Assembly: GCA_003649565.1 (NCBI GenBank)
Contig: QMSF01000041.1
Location: 1 to 7,170 of the forward strand
Reading direction: 5' to 3'
Length of the DNA: 7,170 bases
Origin: Thermoprotei archaeon
GTDB taxonomy: Archaea > Thermoproteota > Methanomethylicia > Nezhaarchaeales > WYZ-LMO8
Below the pieces are notes generated by a model. It worked only from the letters and a program-made list of their open reading frames with translations, had not been told where the DNA came from and did no database searches. Position numbers and translations under genes: made by a program. Below, piece by piece: positions 1-5,974 of the stretch (position 1 is its first letter; every line of letters starts with the position of its first letter).

Positions 1-664
1 AGTCTATCTCAGGTCTACTTAAAGCCCATTGCAAGGCTTTATCTATGGGAAGCCTGCCTGCACCTAAGACCTTCTTTGCTATCACCACAACCTTCATTTC
101 TCTAAGAAGTCTTAAAGTCTCCTTGACGTTGTCATTGAAAAGACCTGCATAGTTTAGAGGAACCATTACTGCCTTTATCTTATCGATGTGCTTGAGCTTT
201 GGAAGAACATTATTAGGATTATGAGTGACAATGCCTGGAATGAGGCCTAAGTTCTCTACGTGAGCTAGAAACCTCTTGATTAATGACGTATTGAGGCGGT
301 CTACTAGAGATGCATGCGCTAAAACCATTTTTGGCTTAGAGGACTTAAACCTAGTAACGGCTTTTTCGGGCTTATTCCATGTGCTTATTATCAACGTTGG
401 AGTTATTCTTGTTCTCTCACATGCTAAACCTATTTCTTCTGCTATGAAGTCAACGTCTAAAGCTTGGATCCACGAAAAGCCATGAAGAAGACACCACGAC
501 AATATTTCAGCTACCTTACCTCTTTTCATCACGAACTCCATGTAATATTGAAAGCTTTTCTCAAATTGTCCTGCAGCTATAAAAGGCGATGTACCGACAA
601 GTATTCTTGCAATCTCAATATCATTTTTTCTAACTATTAGGGGTTCTTTAGATTCATTAAGCAT
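1..664 (-). CDS. TIM-barrel protein, aldo/keto-reductase-like, 3' end outside window
   Basis: The open frame runs from ATG at 664 for 221 codons and leaves the window at base 1, so the C-terminus is missing. An in-frame TAG lies two codons upstream, which makes this ATG the first possible start. Residues 24-33 (GTSPFIAAGQ) form a glycine-rich first strand. Later come alternating hydrophobic strands and helices, for example LIPGIVTHNP (141-150), AVMVPLNYAG (165-174) and VVVIAKKVLGAGRLP (192-206). The stretch ALQWALSRPEID (210-221) resembles the aldo/keto reductase C-terminal region, where 'AL.W.LS.P.VD' precedes the cofactor loop. H117 in VLAHASL may match the family's barrel histidine, but I see no clear Tyr or Lys at the other catalytic places. 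It has its own TATA-like element and is separated by 45 bp from the methyltransferase upstream. Fold is fairly sure; enzyme activity is not. Confidence 0.6.
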   Translation of the reverse strand, partial: MLNESKEPLIVRKNDIEIARILVGTSPFIAAGQFEKSFQYYMEFVMKRGKVAEILSWCLLHGFSWIQALDVDFIAEEIGLACERTRITPTLIISTWNKPEKAVTRFKSSKPKMVLAHASLVDRLNTSLIKRFLAHVENLGLIPGIVTHNPNNVLPKLKHIDKIKAVMVPLNYAGLFNDNVKETLRLLREMKVVVIAKKVLGAGRLPIDKALQWALSRPEID

Positions 665-680
665 TTTCTACGGAGTAAGT

Positions 681-690
681 TTTAAATTGC
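681..690 (-). promoter_or_regulatory. TATA-like promoter element for the TIM-barrel gene
   Basis: On the minus strand this reads GCAATTTAAA, about 17-26 nt before the ATG at 664. That spacing allows a leaderless or nearly leaderless transcript. The same ten bases occur in the thi4 promoter at 2356-2365. A second AT-rich stretch (around 698-706, AAATATATTT) could be an alternative TATA box. Confidence 0.4.
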
Positions 691-709
691 AATGCAGAAA
701 TATATTTGC

Positions 710-1330
710 TTACTCTTGATAATGTCTTTTTGATGTTACAATACAGACAAAACCTTTTCCTCGTATGTCCCTACTTGGCTCCTCGTCTACAGGTTTATCC
801 CAGGGCTTGAAAGATAAAGTTGCACGGTGATCTTCTATCCTTAAGCCAACTTTTGTAAATAGTCTCTCTATCTCGTTAATTGTATAGAACTTAGCAATGC
901 GATAAAAAGGATGACCTTGCTCGCCAAGCTTCATGTAATAATGCCCCCATGCTGAGTCTCGTGGAATTATGCATGCCACCACAAAGCCATTTGTCTTCAC
1001 CACTCTTGCTACTTCAGCCAGAACTTCACTTGGATTATCAACAAAGCATAGTGTGACTATGAGTAGGGCATAGTCAAAAGCGTTATCACGAAATGGCAGC
1101 CTCTCGCCAATGGCTCTAATAACCTCTATTCCTCGTTTATGGGCAAGCTTCAACATTGATATTGAGGGGTCTATGCCTATGGAGACATTAAGTCTTGATG
1201 CAAACCATCCACTTCCAACACCAACTTCAAGCCCTAAACCTTTAAGCCCTAGAGAGAGCAAAACCCTAAGTTCATTTTCAGCCAATATGGGGTTAATCCT
1301 AAACCAAGAGTCGTAGCGCTCACTAAGCAT
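710..1330 (-). CDS. Class I SAM-dependent methyltransferase, substrate unknown
   Basis: This 206-residue protein is a soluble Rossmann-fold methyltransferase of the Methyltransf_11/UbiE-like type. Motif I is EVGVGSG at residues 35-41, the glycine-rich SAM loop. The acidic residue ending strand 2 is D54 in GIDPS, which should bind the SAM ribose. Residues 72-80 (RAIGERLPF) and F86-D87 are the usual motif II/III positions, and VVKTNGFVVA (110-119) is the post-motif turn. The C-terminal part (about 127-178) holds HPFYRIAKFYTINEIERLF, a lid-like segment that does not reveal a substrate. It lies 59 bp after the Cys-rich miniprotein on the same strand and may be the third gene of the thi4 unit. The ATG at 1330 is the only standard start in frame, although FDMLSERYD suggests that family similarity begins two residues earlier. 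The methyl acceptor cannot be told from sequence. Confidence 0.85.
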   Translation of the reverse strand: MLSERYDSWFRINPILAENELRVLLSLGLKGLGLEVGVGSGWFASRLNVSIGIDPSISMLKLAHKRGIEVIRAIGERLPFRDNAFDYALLIVTLCFVDNPSEVLAEVARVVKTNGFVVACIIPRDSAWGHYYMKLGEQGHPFYRIAKFYTINEIERLFTKVGLRIEDHRATLSFKPWDKPVDEEPSRDIRGKGFVCIVTSKRHYQE

Positions 1331-1365
1331 ATCAAAGATGTGAGAAGAAGACGTAGTATCAGGAG

Positions 1366-1371
1366 CCTCCT
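1366..1371 (-). promoter_or_regulatory. Strong Shine-Dalgarno-like AGGAGG without a well-placed start
   Basis: The minus strand reads AAAGGAGGCTCCT here, an almost ideal Shine-Dalgarno core. It is 35 nt upstream of the methyltransferase ATG at 1330, much too far for normal use, and no ATG, GTG or TTG in that frame lies between. It may be chance, or may mark a non-standard or altered start for the methyltransferase. Confidence 0.25.
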
Positions 1372-1389
1372 TTCAGGGAAGAATTCACT

Positions 1390-1524
1390 TTAAGGTGTTC
1401 TCATCAACTGTTGCCTACATATTTTGCAGAGTCCATGTCCTGCATGACAAGCCATGCATATGCGTCTTTGACAGCGCCTGCAAATCAATTGGGCCATTCT
1501 ATTTTTGCATATAGCGCAAATCAT
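1390..1524 (-). CDS. 44-residue Cys-rich zinc-binding miniprotein coupled to thi4
   Basis: The frame starts with ATG at 1524-1522, overlapping the thi4 TGA stop (1523-1521) as ATGA, and ends with TAA at 1392-1390. The product has eight cysteines in four CxxC pairs: C3/C6, C15/C18, C23/C26 and C33/C36, plus H27 and H30. The spacing C-x2-C-x8-C-x2-C-x4-C-x2-C-x6-C-x2-C resembles cross-brace zinc folds of B-box or AN1 type, which hold two zinc ions. The remaining residues are rich in Arg, Gln and Lys, with no membrane segment. A GAGG site (1531-1528) lies 3 nt before the ATG. Stop-start overlap and the regular cysteine spacing argue that it is a real gene in spite of its size. Translational coupling suggests a role beside Thi4, such as metal or sulfur handling or protein contact, but this is inference. 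A general nucleic-acid or protein-binding zinc finger remains possible. Confidence 0.8.
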   Translation of the reverse strand: MICAICKNRMAQLICRRCQRRICMACHAGHGLCKICRQQLMRTP

Positions 1525-2306
1525 CTTCCTCTAAGATCCCTTTCTATTATCTCAGCTATCTTCTTGCCAGATAGGAGCATTGAGCCGAATATTGGTCCCA
1601 TTCTCGGTAAGCCATGAACTGCCGCTACTGCCATGCCTGTTGCATAGAGACCCTCAATAACTTTGCCCGTCTTTTCGACTACTAATTGCTCTGAGAGCTC
1701 GCTGTAAGCTGATCTTTCTCCTGGCATTGTAAGTGGTATATTAGGGACTTTTCTCGAGGCAACTGATATTACTTCGGCATCGTGGCCTGTGGCGTCTACA
1801 ACGGCTTTGCACCTAACGAACATGGGGTCAACGTGGAGACCTGCTATTTGAACCGCGCTCCATTGTATGCATACACCTTCGATTCTAAGGGGGTTGTCTC
1901 GATATATTACGTCGTCAACCGTCACTCCCATTATTATCTTAGCTCCAGCATCAATAGCACTTGAAGCTAATTTGGCTATCATTTCAGCTGCATCAACCAC
2001 GTAGATTCCATTACCAACAGGCGTAAGCCTACAGCCAGCTTCTCTTAAAACTTGGTCAGCAGGTTCACCTAAAACTACTTTGTGAAAAAGCATGCCTCCT
2101 CCGCCTATGCCGCCACCGAAGCTAAGTCTTCTCTCGAATAAGACAACCTTAAAGCCGCTCTTAGCCAAATATCTCGCAGCAGTCATTCCTGACGGTCCTG
2201 CACCAACTATGACAACATCAACATAAGAATTCTCTACCCAGTCTCTACATGCATTTTCCACTATTATCTTGGTTATCTCATTTTCAGGTAGGCTCTTTAG
2301 CTTCAT
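1521..2306 (-). CDS. thi4: Thiamine thiazole synthase, archaeal sulfide-dependent type
   Basis: Thi4 makes the thiazole half of thiamine (ADP-thiazole carboxylate) from NAD, glycine and sulfur. Residue numbers here count from a TTG at 2321. The dinucleotide-binding signature [12 protein letters not shown] is at 34-45, an acidic FERR follows at 62-65, and a glycine-rich loop FGGGIGGGG at 68-76. The active-site loop GLHVDP (161-166) has H163 where yeast THI4 has its suicide cysteine. In Methanocaldococcus a histidine at this place goes with catalytic use of free sulfide and iron. The stretch DATGHDAEV (176-184) and the C-terminal [13 protein letters not shown] (237-249) are also family features. 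Length of about 261-266 residues is normal. I prefer the ATG at 2306 because GGAG (2319-2316) lies 9 nt before it and overlaps the TTG alternative. The stop overlaps the next gene's start. Function call is firm. Confidence 0.95.
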   Translation of the reverse strand: MKLKSLPENEITKIIVENACRDWVENSYVDVVIVGAGPSGMTAARYLAKSGFKVVLFERRLSFGGGIGGGGMLFHKVVLGEPADQVLREAGCRLTPVGNGIYVVDAAEMIAKLASSAIDAGAKIIMGVTVDDVIYRDNPLRIEGVCIQWSAVQIAGLHVDPMFVRCKAVVDATGHDAEVISVASRKVPNIPLTMPGERSAYSELSEQLVVEKTGKVIEGLYATGMAVAAVHGLPRMGPIFGSMLLSGKKIAEIIERDLRGR

Positions 2307-2315
2307 CGCTATCAG

Positions 2316-2319
2316 CTCC
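2316..2319 (-). promoter_or_regulatory. Ribosome binding site deciding the thi4 start
   Basis: GGAG on the minus strand lies 9 nt before the ATG at 2306. The longer TTG start at 2321 would overlap this site and has no comparable site of its own, so the ATG is favoured and the protein would be 261 residues. Confidence 0.55.
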
Positions 2320-2354
2320 AAAATATTGGGTGTGGCTAACTTTTGGCTAGTACG

Positions 2355-2365
2355 ATTTAAATTGC
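2355..2365 (-). promoter_or_regulatory. TATA-like promoter element for the thi4 operon
   Basis: The minus strand reads GCAATTTAAAT preceded by purine-rich GAAAAA, a plausible BRE plus TATA pair. A transcript start about 26 nt downstream (near 2332) would give a leader of about 25 nt containing the GGAG site. The gap between the symporter stop (2408) and thi4 otherwise shows no gene, so thi4 can be transcribed separately or by readthrough from the symporter. Confidence 0.5.
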
Positions 2366-2407
2366 TTTTTCAAGCTATCAGAGTTTGGGTAAAATCCGCT
2401 TTAAGTG

Positions 2408-3868
2408 TTACTTAAGCAGCTTTTTCAGAGATTCATCAAGAGAATTTTTGAGGTAAATCCCCCTTTCATCAGCCTTTAAGATTAGCGATGGAATAATTAG
2501 AGCAATTATAGCTACTAAGAAGCCCCATATGCCTGGTGCTACTCCAAGAGGATTTGCTCCTAGAAATGTCAGAAGAGCCGTCGTGATCACACCTGATGCT
2601 ATGCTTAGATATGCTGAGACTTTGTTTGCTTTGCTCCATATCAGAGCGGCTATGAAGGCTGGCACTAATTGCAAGAGCCAGCTTGATGATGTAACTGCTA
2701 ACTCAACTATAAGCCCCTTCGTAAAGGAGAAGGCTATCGTAGCTATTAATATGACGGTCATAAATGCTTTACCAGCTTTTAATGCTAGGGCTTCACTGCA
2801 TTGAGGCTTAATGACCTTCATTATGTCAATGGCGAATTCTGAGCTTAATGTGAGCATTATCGAATCTAGCGTTGATATACTCGCGGCTAAAATACCTATG
2901 AGGACCAGTATTGCTATTGGCTCGGGAACCATTGTTAAAAGCGTAGGTGTAACCATGTTTTGATTTTGAACCCATGGAACAAGGACATGGGCAACTAATC
3001 CCAACATTGTGACAATAACAGTGTATATGAAGCCAAAAACTAGAAAGCCTCTAATCATGTTTTTGAGGGATTTTACTGATCTAGGTATATAGAATCTTTG
3101 AACAACTTGAGGGTTTGATACTGAGAAGAAGAACCATGGAATGGTCATGCTAATGAAGGCTGTAATTGCAAATCTATTGTGTGGTCCTGGAACGCTTAGC
3201 ATTTGTGGTTCTTGAAGCAACTTAGAAAAGACCACTCCTACGCCACCTGCCAGCTGAAAGACTATAAATAGCATTAGCAATGATGATATCAACATTATGA
3301 GGGCTTGTAATGCATCAGTCCATGCTACAGCCCTCATGCCACCCCATATAGTGTAGGCAAAGGCTATGGCAGCTAATATTAAAGCTCCAACTTCAAAAGG
3401 CACAGCACCCTTAGTTATGCCACTTAGGAGAGCACCAGCACCTATAAGCTGAACAGCCATGTAGGGTATTAAGAATATGTGATACAAGATGGCGGCTATG
3501 AGCCCAAGTAAGGGGCTTCCATATCTCTCGACGAGTAACTGAGCAGGTGTCACTAATCCCCACTTTTTACCAGCAACGTAAAATCTCAAGCCAAAGGCAA
3601 CCGCCAAAACTAAGCCCATCATGTATATGAGCTCAAAGCCTAATGCACCTACACCATGTATCGCAGTTAAGCCTACAAGACCAACCATCATGAAGGCGCT
3701 GTAAGTTGTAGCTGAATACGTTAAAGCAGCTATGAAACTTCCAATGTTTCTTCCAGCTATAAAGTATTCCTCTATTGTCTTACCCGTTCTAAGCTTGCCG
3801 TGATGAGCGATTACAAAGCATATGGCGAAGAACACCGCTATTGAACCTAAAACCAGTAGTGGATCCAT
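2408..3868 (-). CDS. Sodium:solute symporter (SSS family), substrate unknown
   Basis: This 486-residue integral membrane protein belongs to the SSS family, which imports organic solutes with sodium using the LeuT fold. About 12-13 hydrophobic segments span residues 3-21 to 446-464, with a charged C-terminal tail. Family marks are EEYFIAGRNIG (33-43), WGGMRAVAWTDALQ (175-188), NPQVVQRFYIPRSVKSLK (252-269) and AASISTLDS (328-336). In the last, S332 and T333 match the paired hydroxyl residues of the sodium-2 site. The general look is pantothenate/monocarboxylate permease-like, but the substrate cannot be read off. GGAGGG (3880-3875) lies 6 nt before the ATG, inside the end of the small membrane protein gene, so translation is coupled. 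Thi4 downstream hints at a thiamine precursor; the DUF3311 partner also fits organic acid carriers. Family call firm, substrate open. Confidence 0.92.
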   Translation of the reverse strand: MDPLLVLGSIAVFFAICFVIAHHGKLRTGKTIEEYFIAGRNIGSFIAALTYSATTYSAFMMVGLVGLTAIHGVGALGFELIYMMGLVLAVAFGLRFYVAGKKWGLVTPAQLLVERYGSPLLGLIAAILYHIFLIPYMAVQLIGAGALLSGITKGAVPFEVGALILAAIAFAYTIWGGMRAVAWTDALQALIMLISSLLMLFIVFQLAGGVGVVFSKLLQEPQMLSVPGPHNRFAITAFISMTIPWFFFSVSNPQVVQRFYIPRSVKSLKNMIRGFLVFGFIYTVIVTMLGLVAHVLVPWVQNQNMVTPTLLTMVPEPIAILVLIGILAASISTLDSIMLTLSSEFAIDIMKVIKPQCSEALALKAGKAFMTVILIATIAFSFTKGLIVELAVTSSSWLLQLVPAFIAALIWSKANKVSAYLSIASGVITTALLTFLGANPLGVAPGIWGFLVAIIALIIPSLILKADERGIYLKNSLDESLKKLLK

Positions 3869-3869
3869 A

Positions 3870-4046
3870 TTAGTCCCTCCATTTGCTTGTTATGTAGAAC
3901 ATGAGCGCTATAGCTATCAACGTGTCAATACACCAAAACGGATAGGTGAGCCAAGCTAGGCTTTCAGATCTTAGAATAGTATAGGGCACGAGGTACGCTA
4001 ACAATAGCACTATCAGAAAGCTCAGTATAATTAACGCCCTCTTCAT
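3870..4046 (-). CDS. Small two-helix membrane protein, DUF3311-like symporter partner
   Basis: With ATG at 4046 the product is 58 residues: a hydrophobic helix at about 4-22, a short loop containing TYPFWCIDT (34-42), a second helix to about 53, then the charged tail SKWRD. This matches the pattern of DUF3311-type proteins, which are usually encoded just before an SSS symporter and are thought to be its small subunit. The stop codon is 1 nt before the symporter ATG, and the symporter ribosome site is inside this gene. An earlier in-frame ATG at 4097 would add 17 residues, but that stretch is formed by the TATA box and inverted repeat of the promoter, so I take it as non-coding. Role as stabiliser or helper of the symporter is inferred from family and position. 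Confidence 0.7.
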   Translation of the reverse strand: MKRALIILSFLIVLLLAYLVPYTILRSESLAWLTYPFWCIDTLIAIALMFYITSKWRD

Positions 4047-4049
4047 ATT

Positions 4050-4075
4050 TCTTCGAATTCTCTCTGATTCGAAGA
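4050..4075. promoter_or_regulatory. Candidate operator: perfect inverted repeat in divergent promoter
   Basis: The arms TCTTCGAAT (4050-4058) and ATTCGAAGA (4067-4075) are exact reverse complements, 9 bp each, around an 8-bp spacer. The dyad centre (4062.5) is next to the predicted transcript start of the small membrane protein/symporter genes and just upstream of the TATA box of the regulator gene. That is where a dimeric winged-helix regulator could block one promoter and influence its own. The regulator at 4112 is the obvious candidate to bind it. Confidence 0.6.
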
Positions 4076-4080
4076 GAAAG

Positions 4081-4088
4081 TATATAAG
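4081..4088. promoter_or_regulatory. Shared TATA element of the divergent promoter
   Basis: TATATAAG on the plus strand is centred about 27 nt before the ATG at 4112, the right place for a leaderless regulator mRNA. The core TATATA is self-complementary, so on the minus strand it can also serve the symporter unit, with a start near 4058 and a leader of about 12 nt to the ATG at 4046. Confidence 0.6.
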
Positions 4089-4111
4089 TTTTCCCATCGA
4101 TTATTTCTTGT

Positions 4112-5107
4112 ATGGCTGAAGAGGCTATAATGAGATTTTTAATGGAGAGAGGTGGTAGAGGAGCTCTTCAATCTGAGATATCAGAGTCACTCGGATTCTC
4201 TAGATCAACGATATCATACTTTTTATCTAGACTCGAGTCTGAGGGCAAGATTGTAAGGAAGAGAGAGCCAAATGTTGGCTATAGGGTTTGGCTTAGGGGT
4301 TTTGAGTCCGACAGTAAGCTTCTCAAAATAGGCATTGTAAGAGCTGCGGAATATCCATTTATATTTGAGCTTAAGTCTAGCCTTGAAGATAAGGGCTATA
4401 GCGTTTACGTGAAGGTCTATGATGATGGAGTTGCACTTATGAGTGATTTAGTTGTGGGCAAGATAGATGCAGGTTTTTCGCCATTGATAACTCAGCTTAT
4501 GTTTTATGCTGCATTTCGAGGACGCTTTAAGATCGTTGCTTCAGGTGTTAGCGGTGGCGGTAGCATAATACTAAGAAGAGGAGTTGAGCTAAGCGATGTG
4601 AAGAAGGCTGGTTCGACTATGGCTTCAACTATGGATGCTTGCCTAAAAGCATACTTAAAGGATAAGGGGCTAAGTGACGTTGAGGTTATCTACTTTGATA
4701 ACCCACGATCCATGATCGAAGCTCTAGATAAAGGTGTTGTCCAAATGCTAAGCATATGGGAGCCTTACTCTAGCATTCTCGAGGTAAAGGGGCATAGAAG
4801 AATTGCGAGGTTCACTGATTATCTAGGCGACTTTCCATGCTGTGTATTAGCCATTAACCCCATAGACGAGGAATCTTTGAATTCCATTATCGAAGAGTTA
4901 AAGAGGGCTTTATCAAGAAAGAATTATACGTCTGAAGTTTCTAAGCTTAGCAATTTGCTGGGTGTTGACTTAAGGCTTATTCAAAAATGCATTAAGGAGT
5001 ATGAGTTTCACTCCGAGTTTACCATTAAAGAGGTCAAAGAGTATTTGAGGAATGTTGGTCTTGAAATGACCTCCTCTTGGATGTTAAAAGGCTTAAGGGC
5101 TGGCTAA
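4112..5107 (+). CDS. One-component regulator: winged helix plus NMT1/THI5-like solute-binding domain
   Basis: The 331-residue protein starts with a winged-helix DNA-binding domain. Residues 19-50 (LQSEISESLGFSRSTISYFL onward, then SRLESEGKIVRK) give the two helices and wing. From residue 70 a periplasmic-binding-protein type II fold of the NMT1/SsuA/THI5 class follows: LKIGIVRAAEYPFIFELK (71-88), GKIDAGFSPL (116-125), VASGVSGGGSII (142-153), AYLKDKGLSDVEVIYFD (180-196), and SIWEPYSSILE (214-224), a typical hinge-return segment. No signal peptide or membrane segment is present, so the binding fold works in the cytosol as a ligand sensor. It is divergent from the small membrane protein/symporter pair and probably leaderless. 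The cysteine pair in FPCC (241-244) is not the CCCFC motif of fungal THI5, so pyrimidine synthase activity is unlikely. Ligand and sign of regulation are unknown; the transported solute or a thiamine-related compound are the best guesses. Confidence 0.8.
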   Translation: MAEEAIMRFLMERGGRGALQSEISESLGFSRSTISYFLSRLESEGKIVRKREPNVGYRVWLRGFESDSKLLKIGIVRAAEYPFIFELKSSLEDKGYSVYVKVYDDGVALMSDLVVGKIDAGFSPLITQLMFYAAFRGRFKIVASGVSGGGSIILRRGVELSDVKKAGSTMASTMDACLKAYLKDKGLSDVEVIYFDNPRSMIEALDKGVVQMLSIWEPYSSILEVKGHRRIARFTDYLGDFPCCVLAINPIDEESLNSIIEELKRALSRKNYTSEVSKLSNLLGVDLRLIQKCIKEYEFHSEFTIKEVKEYLRNVGLEMTSSWMLKGLRAG

Positions 5108-5111
5108 AAGT

Positions 5112-5140
5112 AATAATCTCCTCCTTCATGAGGTATTATT
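5112..5140. promoter_or_regulatory. Imperfect inverted repeat before the ThyA-like gene
   Basis: AATAAT (5112-5117) and ATTATT (5135-5140) pair, followed inward by a small mismatch and then CCTC (5120-5123) with GAGG (5130-5133) around a 6-nt loop. It fills most of the 41-bp gap between the regulator stop and the ThyA-like start. It could be an operator, a weak terminator for the regulator, or an mRNA hairpin. No clear ribosome site was found for the ATG at 5149. Confidence 0.35.
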
Positions 5141-5148
5141 GAGAGCCT

Positions 5149-5823
5149 ATGCCACTATTAATAAAGGCGAGGAACATCTATGAAGGATGGTTTAGAGCCG
5201 TCATAGCAATATTAGATTATGGCTCTTGGGTTGCTAAGGAAGATTCTAAAATTTTGGAAGTTGAAGATCTTGTGCTTCACATAGACGATTTATCAAAGCC
5301 ATCTAAGCATCCAGAGATTCTAGATAAAGTTGGCTGCTTAAGCCCAAGTCAGCTTGATGTATACATCAAGCAGTTTCTATCACCTGATAAAATGGGCTTT
5401 ACGTACACTTACGGTGAAAGGCTGAGAGCTTACTCTTGCCCTAATTGCGGTTCTACATTTGATCAAATGTCTTTTATTAAGGAGAAGCTTGCAAGATTCC
5501 CTAATACCAATCAGGCTGTAGTTGCACTTTATAATCCTCTTAGGGATTCTGATAGTACAAGACATAATGATCCTCCATGCTGGAATTGGGCTCAATTTAG
5601 AGTGAGAAATAATGAGCTTCATGTGACAGCGGTATTTAGAAGTCACGATTACGTAAAAGCGTTATACCCCAACCTCTATGCTTTAGCGACAATAGCAGAA
5701 GAGGTATACCCAAAGGGGTTGAGGAAATTGACCCTTCTATCTTCAAGCGCTCATATATATGAAGCTGATTATAAAAATGTAGAGAAACATGTAGGTCCCT
5801 TCAGGTTGCTTTATAGAGTATGA
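5149..5823 (+). CDS. thyA: Archaeal ThyA-type thymidylate synthase (or related pyrimidine C5 transferase)
   Basis: Thymidylate synthase moves a one-carbon unit from a folate-type carrier to dUMP to make dTMP. The 224-residue length is that of the short archaeal ThyA form, not the roughly 264 residues of the E. coli enzyme. Visible marks are GFTYTYGERLRAY (83-95), DPPCWNWAQF (141-150) with C144 as the likely nucleophile, FRSHD (163-167) giving Arg, Ser and Asp of the dUMP phosphate and folate network, and YPNLYAL (173-179) with N175 at the place that selects dUMP over dCMP. SSAHIY (199-204) matches the DxHxY-like end motif. Unusual is a CPNC knuckle at 97-100, right after GERLRAY. The gene follows the regulator by 41 bp and may be cotranscribed, though no functional link is apparent. 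In archaea the carbon donor may be a methanopterin-type carrier. A dCMP-acting or modified-base relative is a less likely alternative. Confidence 0.82.
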   Translation: MPLLIKARNIYEGWFRAVIAILDYGSWVAKEDSKILEVEDLVLHIDDLSKPSKHPEILDKVGCLSPSQLDVYIKQFLSPDKMGFTYTYGERLRAYSCPNCGSTFDQMSFIKEKLARFPNTNQAVVALYNPLRDSDSTRHNDPPCWNWAQFRVRNNELHVTAVFRSHDYVKALYPNLYALATIAEEVYPKGLRKLTLLSSSAHIYEADYKNVEKHVGPFRLLYRV

Positions 5824-5974
5824 GATAAAGATGCTGTTGAAGGTTTTATATTGGTCATCACTTCAATAACGCTTCGCACCCCAAGGATCTATGCATCCTC
5901 ACTATTTTTTCGCAGCTGGAAAACTTATCAGTAAGAGCAACATAAGCCTTGCTGTTAACGATGATGCGCCCCCA

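Noticed and set aside
276..485. Short plus-strand open frame opposite the TIM-barrel gene
   Set aside because: It is a shadow of the longer minus-strand frame, with no ribosome site or recognisable domain.
4047..4097. N-terminal extension of the small membrane protein from an ATG at 4097
   Set aside because: The extra 17 codons consist of the shared TATA box and the inverted repeat, and a start there would lie upstream of the predicted transcript start.
4112..5107. Possible THI5-like pyrimidine synthase activity for the regulator
   Set aside because: The CCCFC iron motif of THI5 is not present (only FPCC), and the fused winged helix points to regulation.
5855..5861. GTGATGA on the minus strand, a perfect box C as in C/D guide RNAs
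   Set aside because: No well-placed box D (CTGA), D' or C' was found at guide-RNA spacing; the nearest CTGA lies inside the ThyA-like gene.
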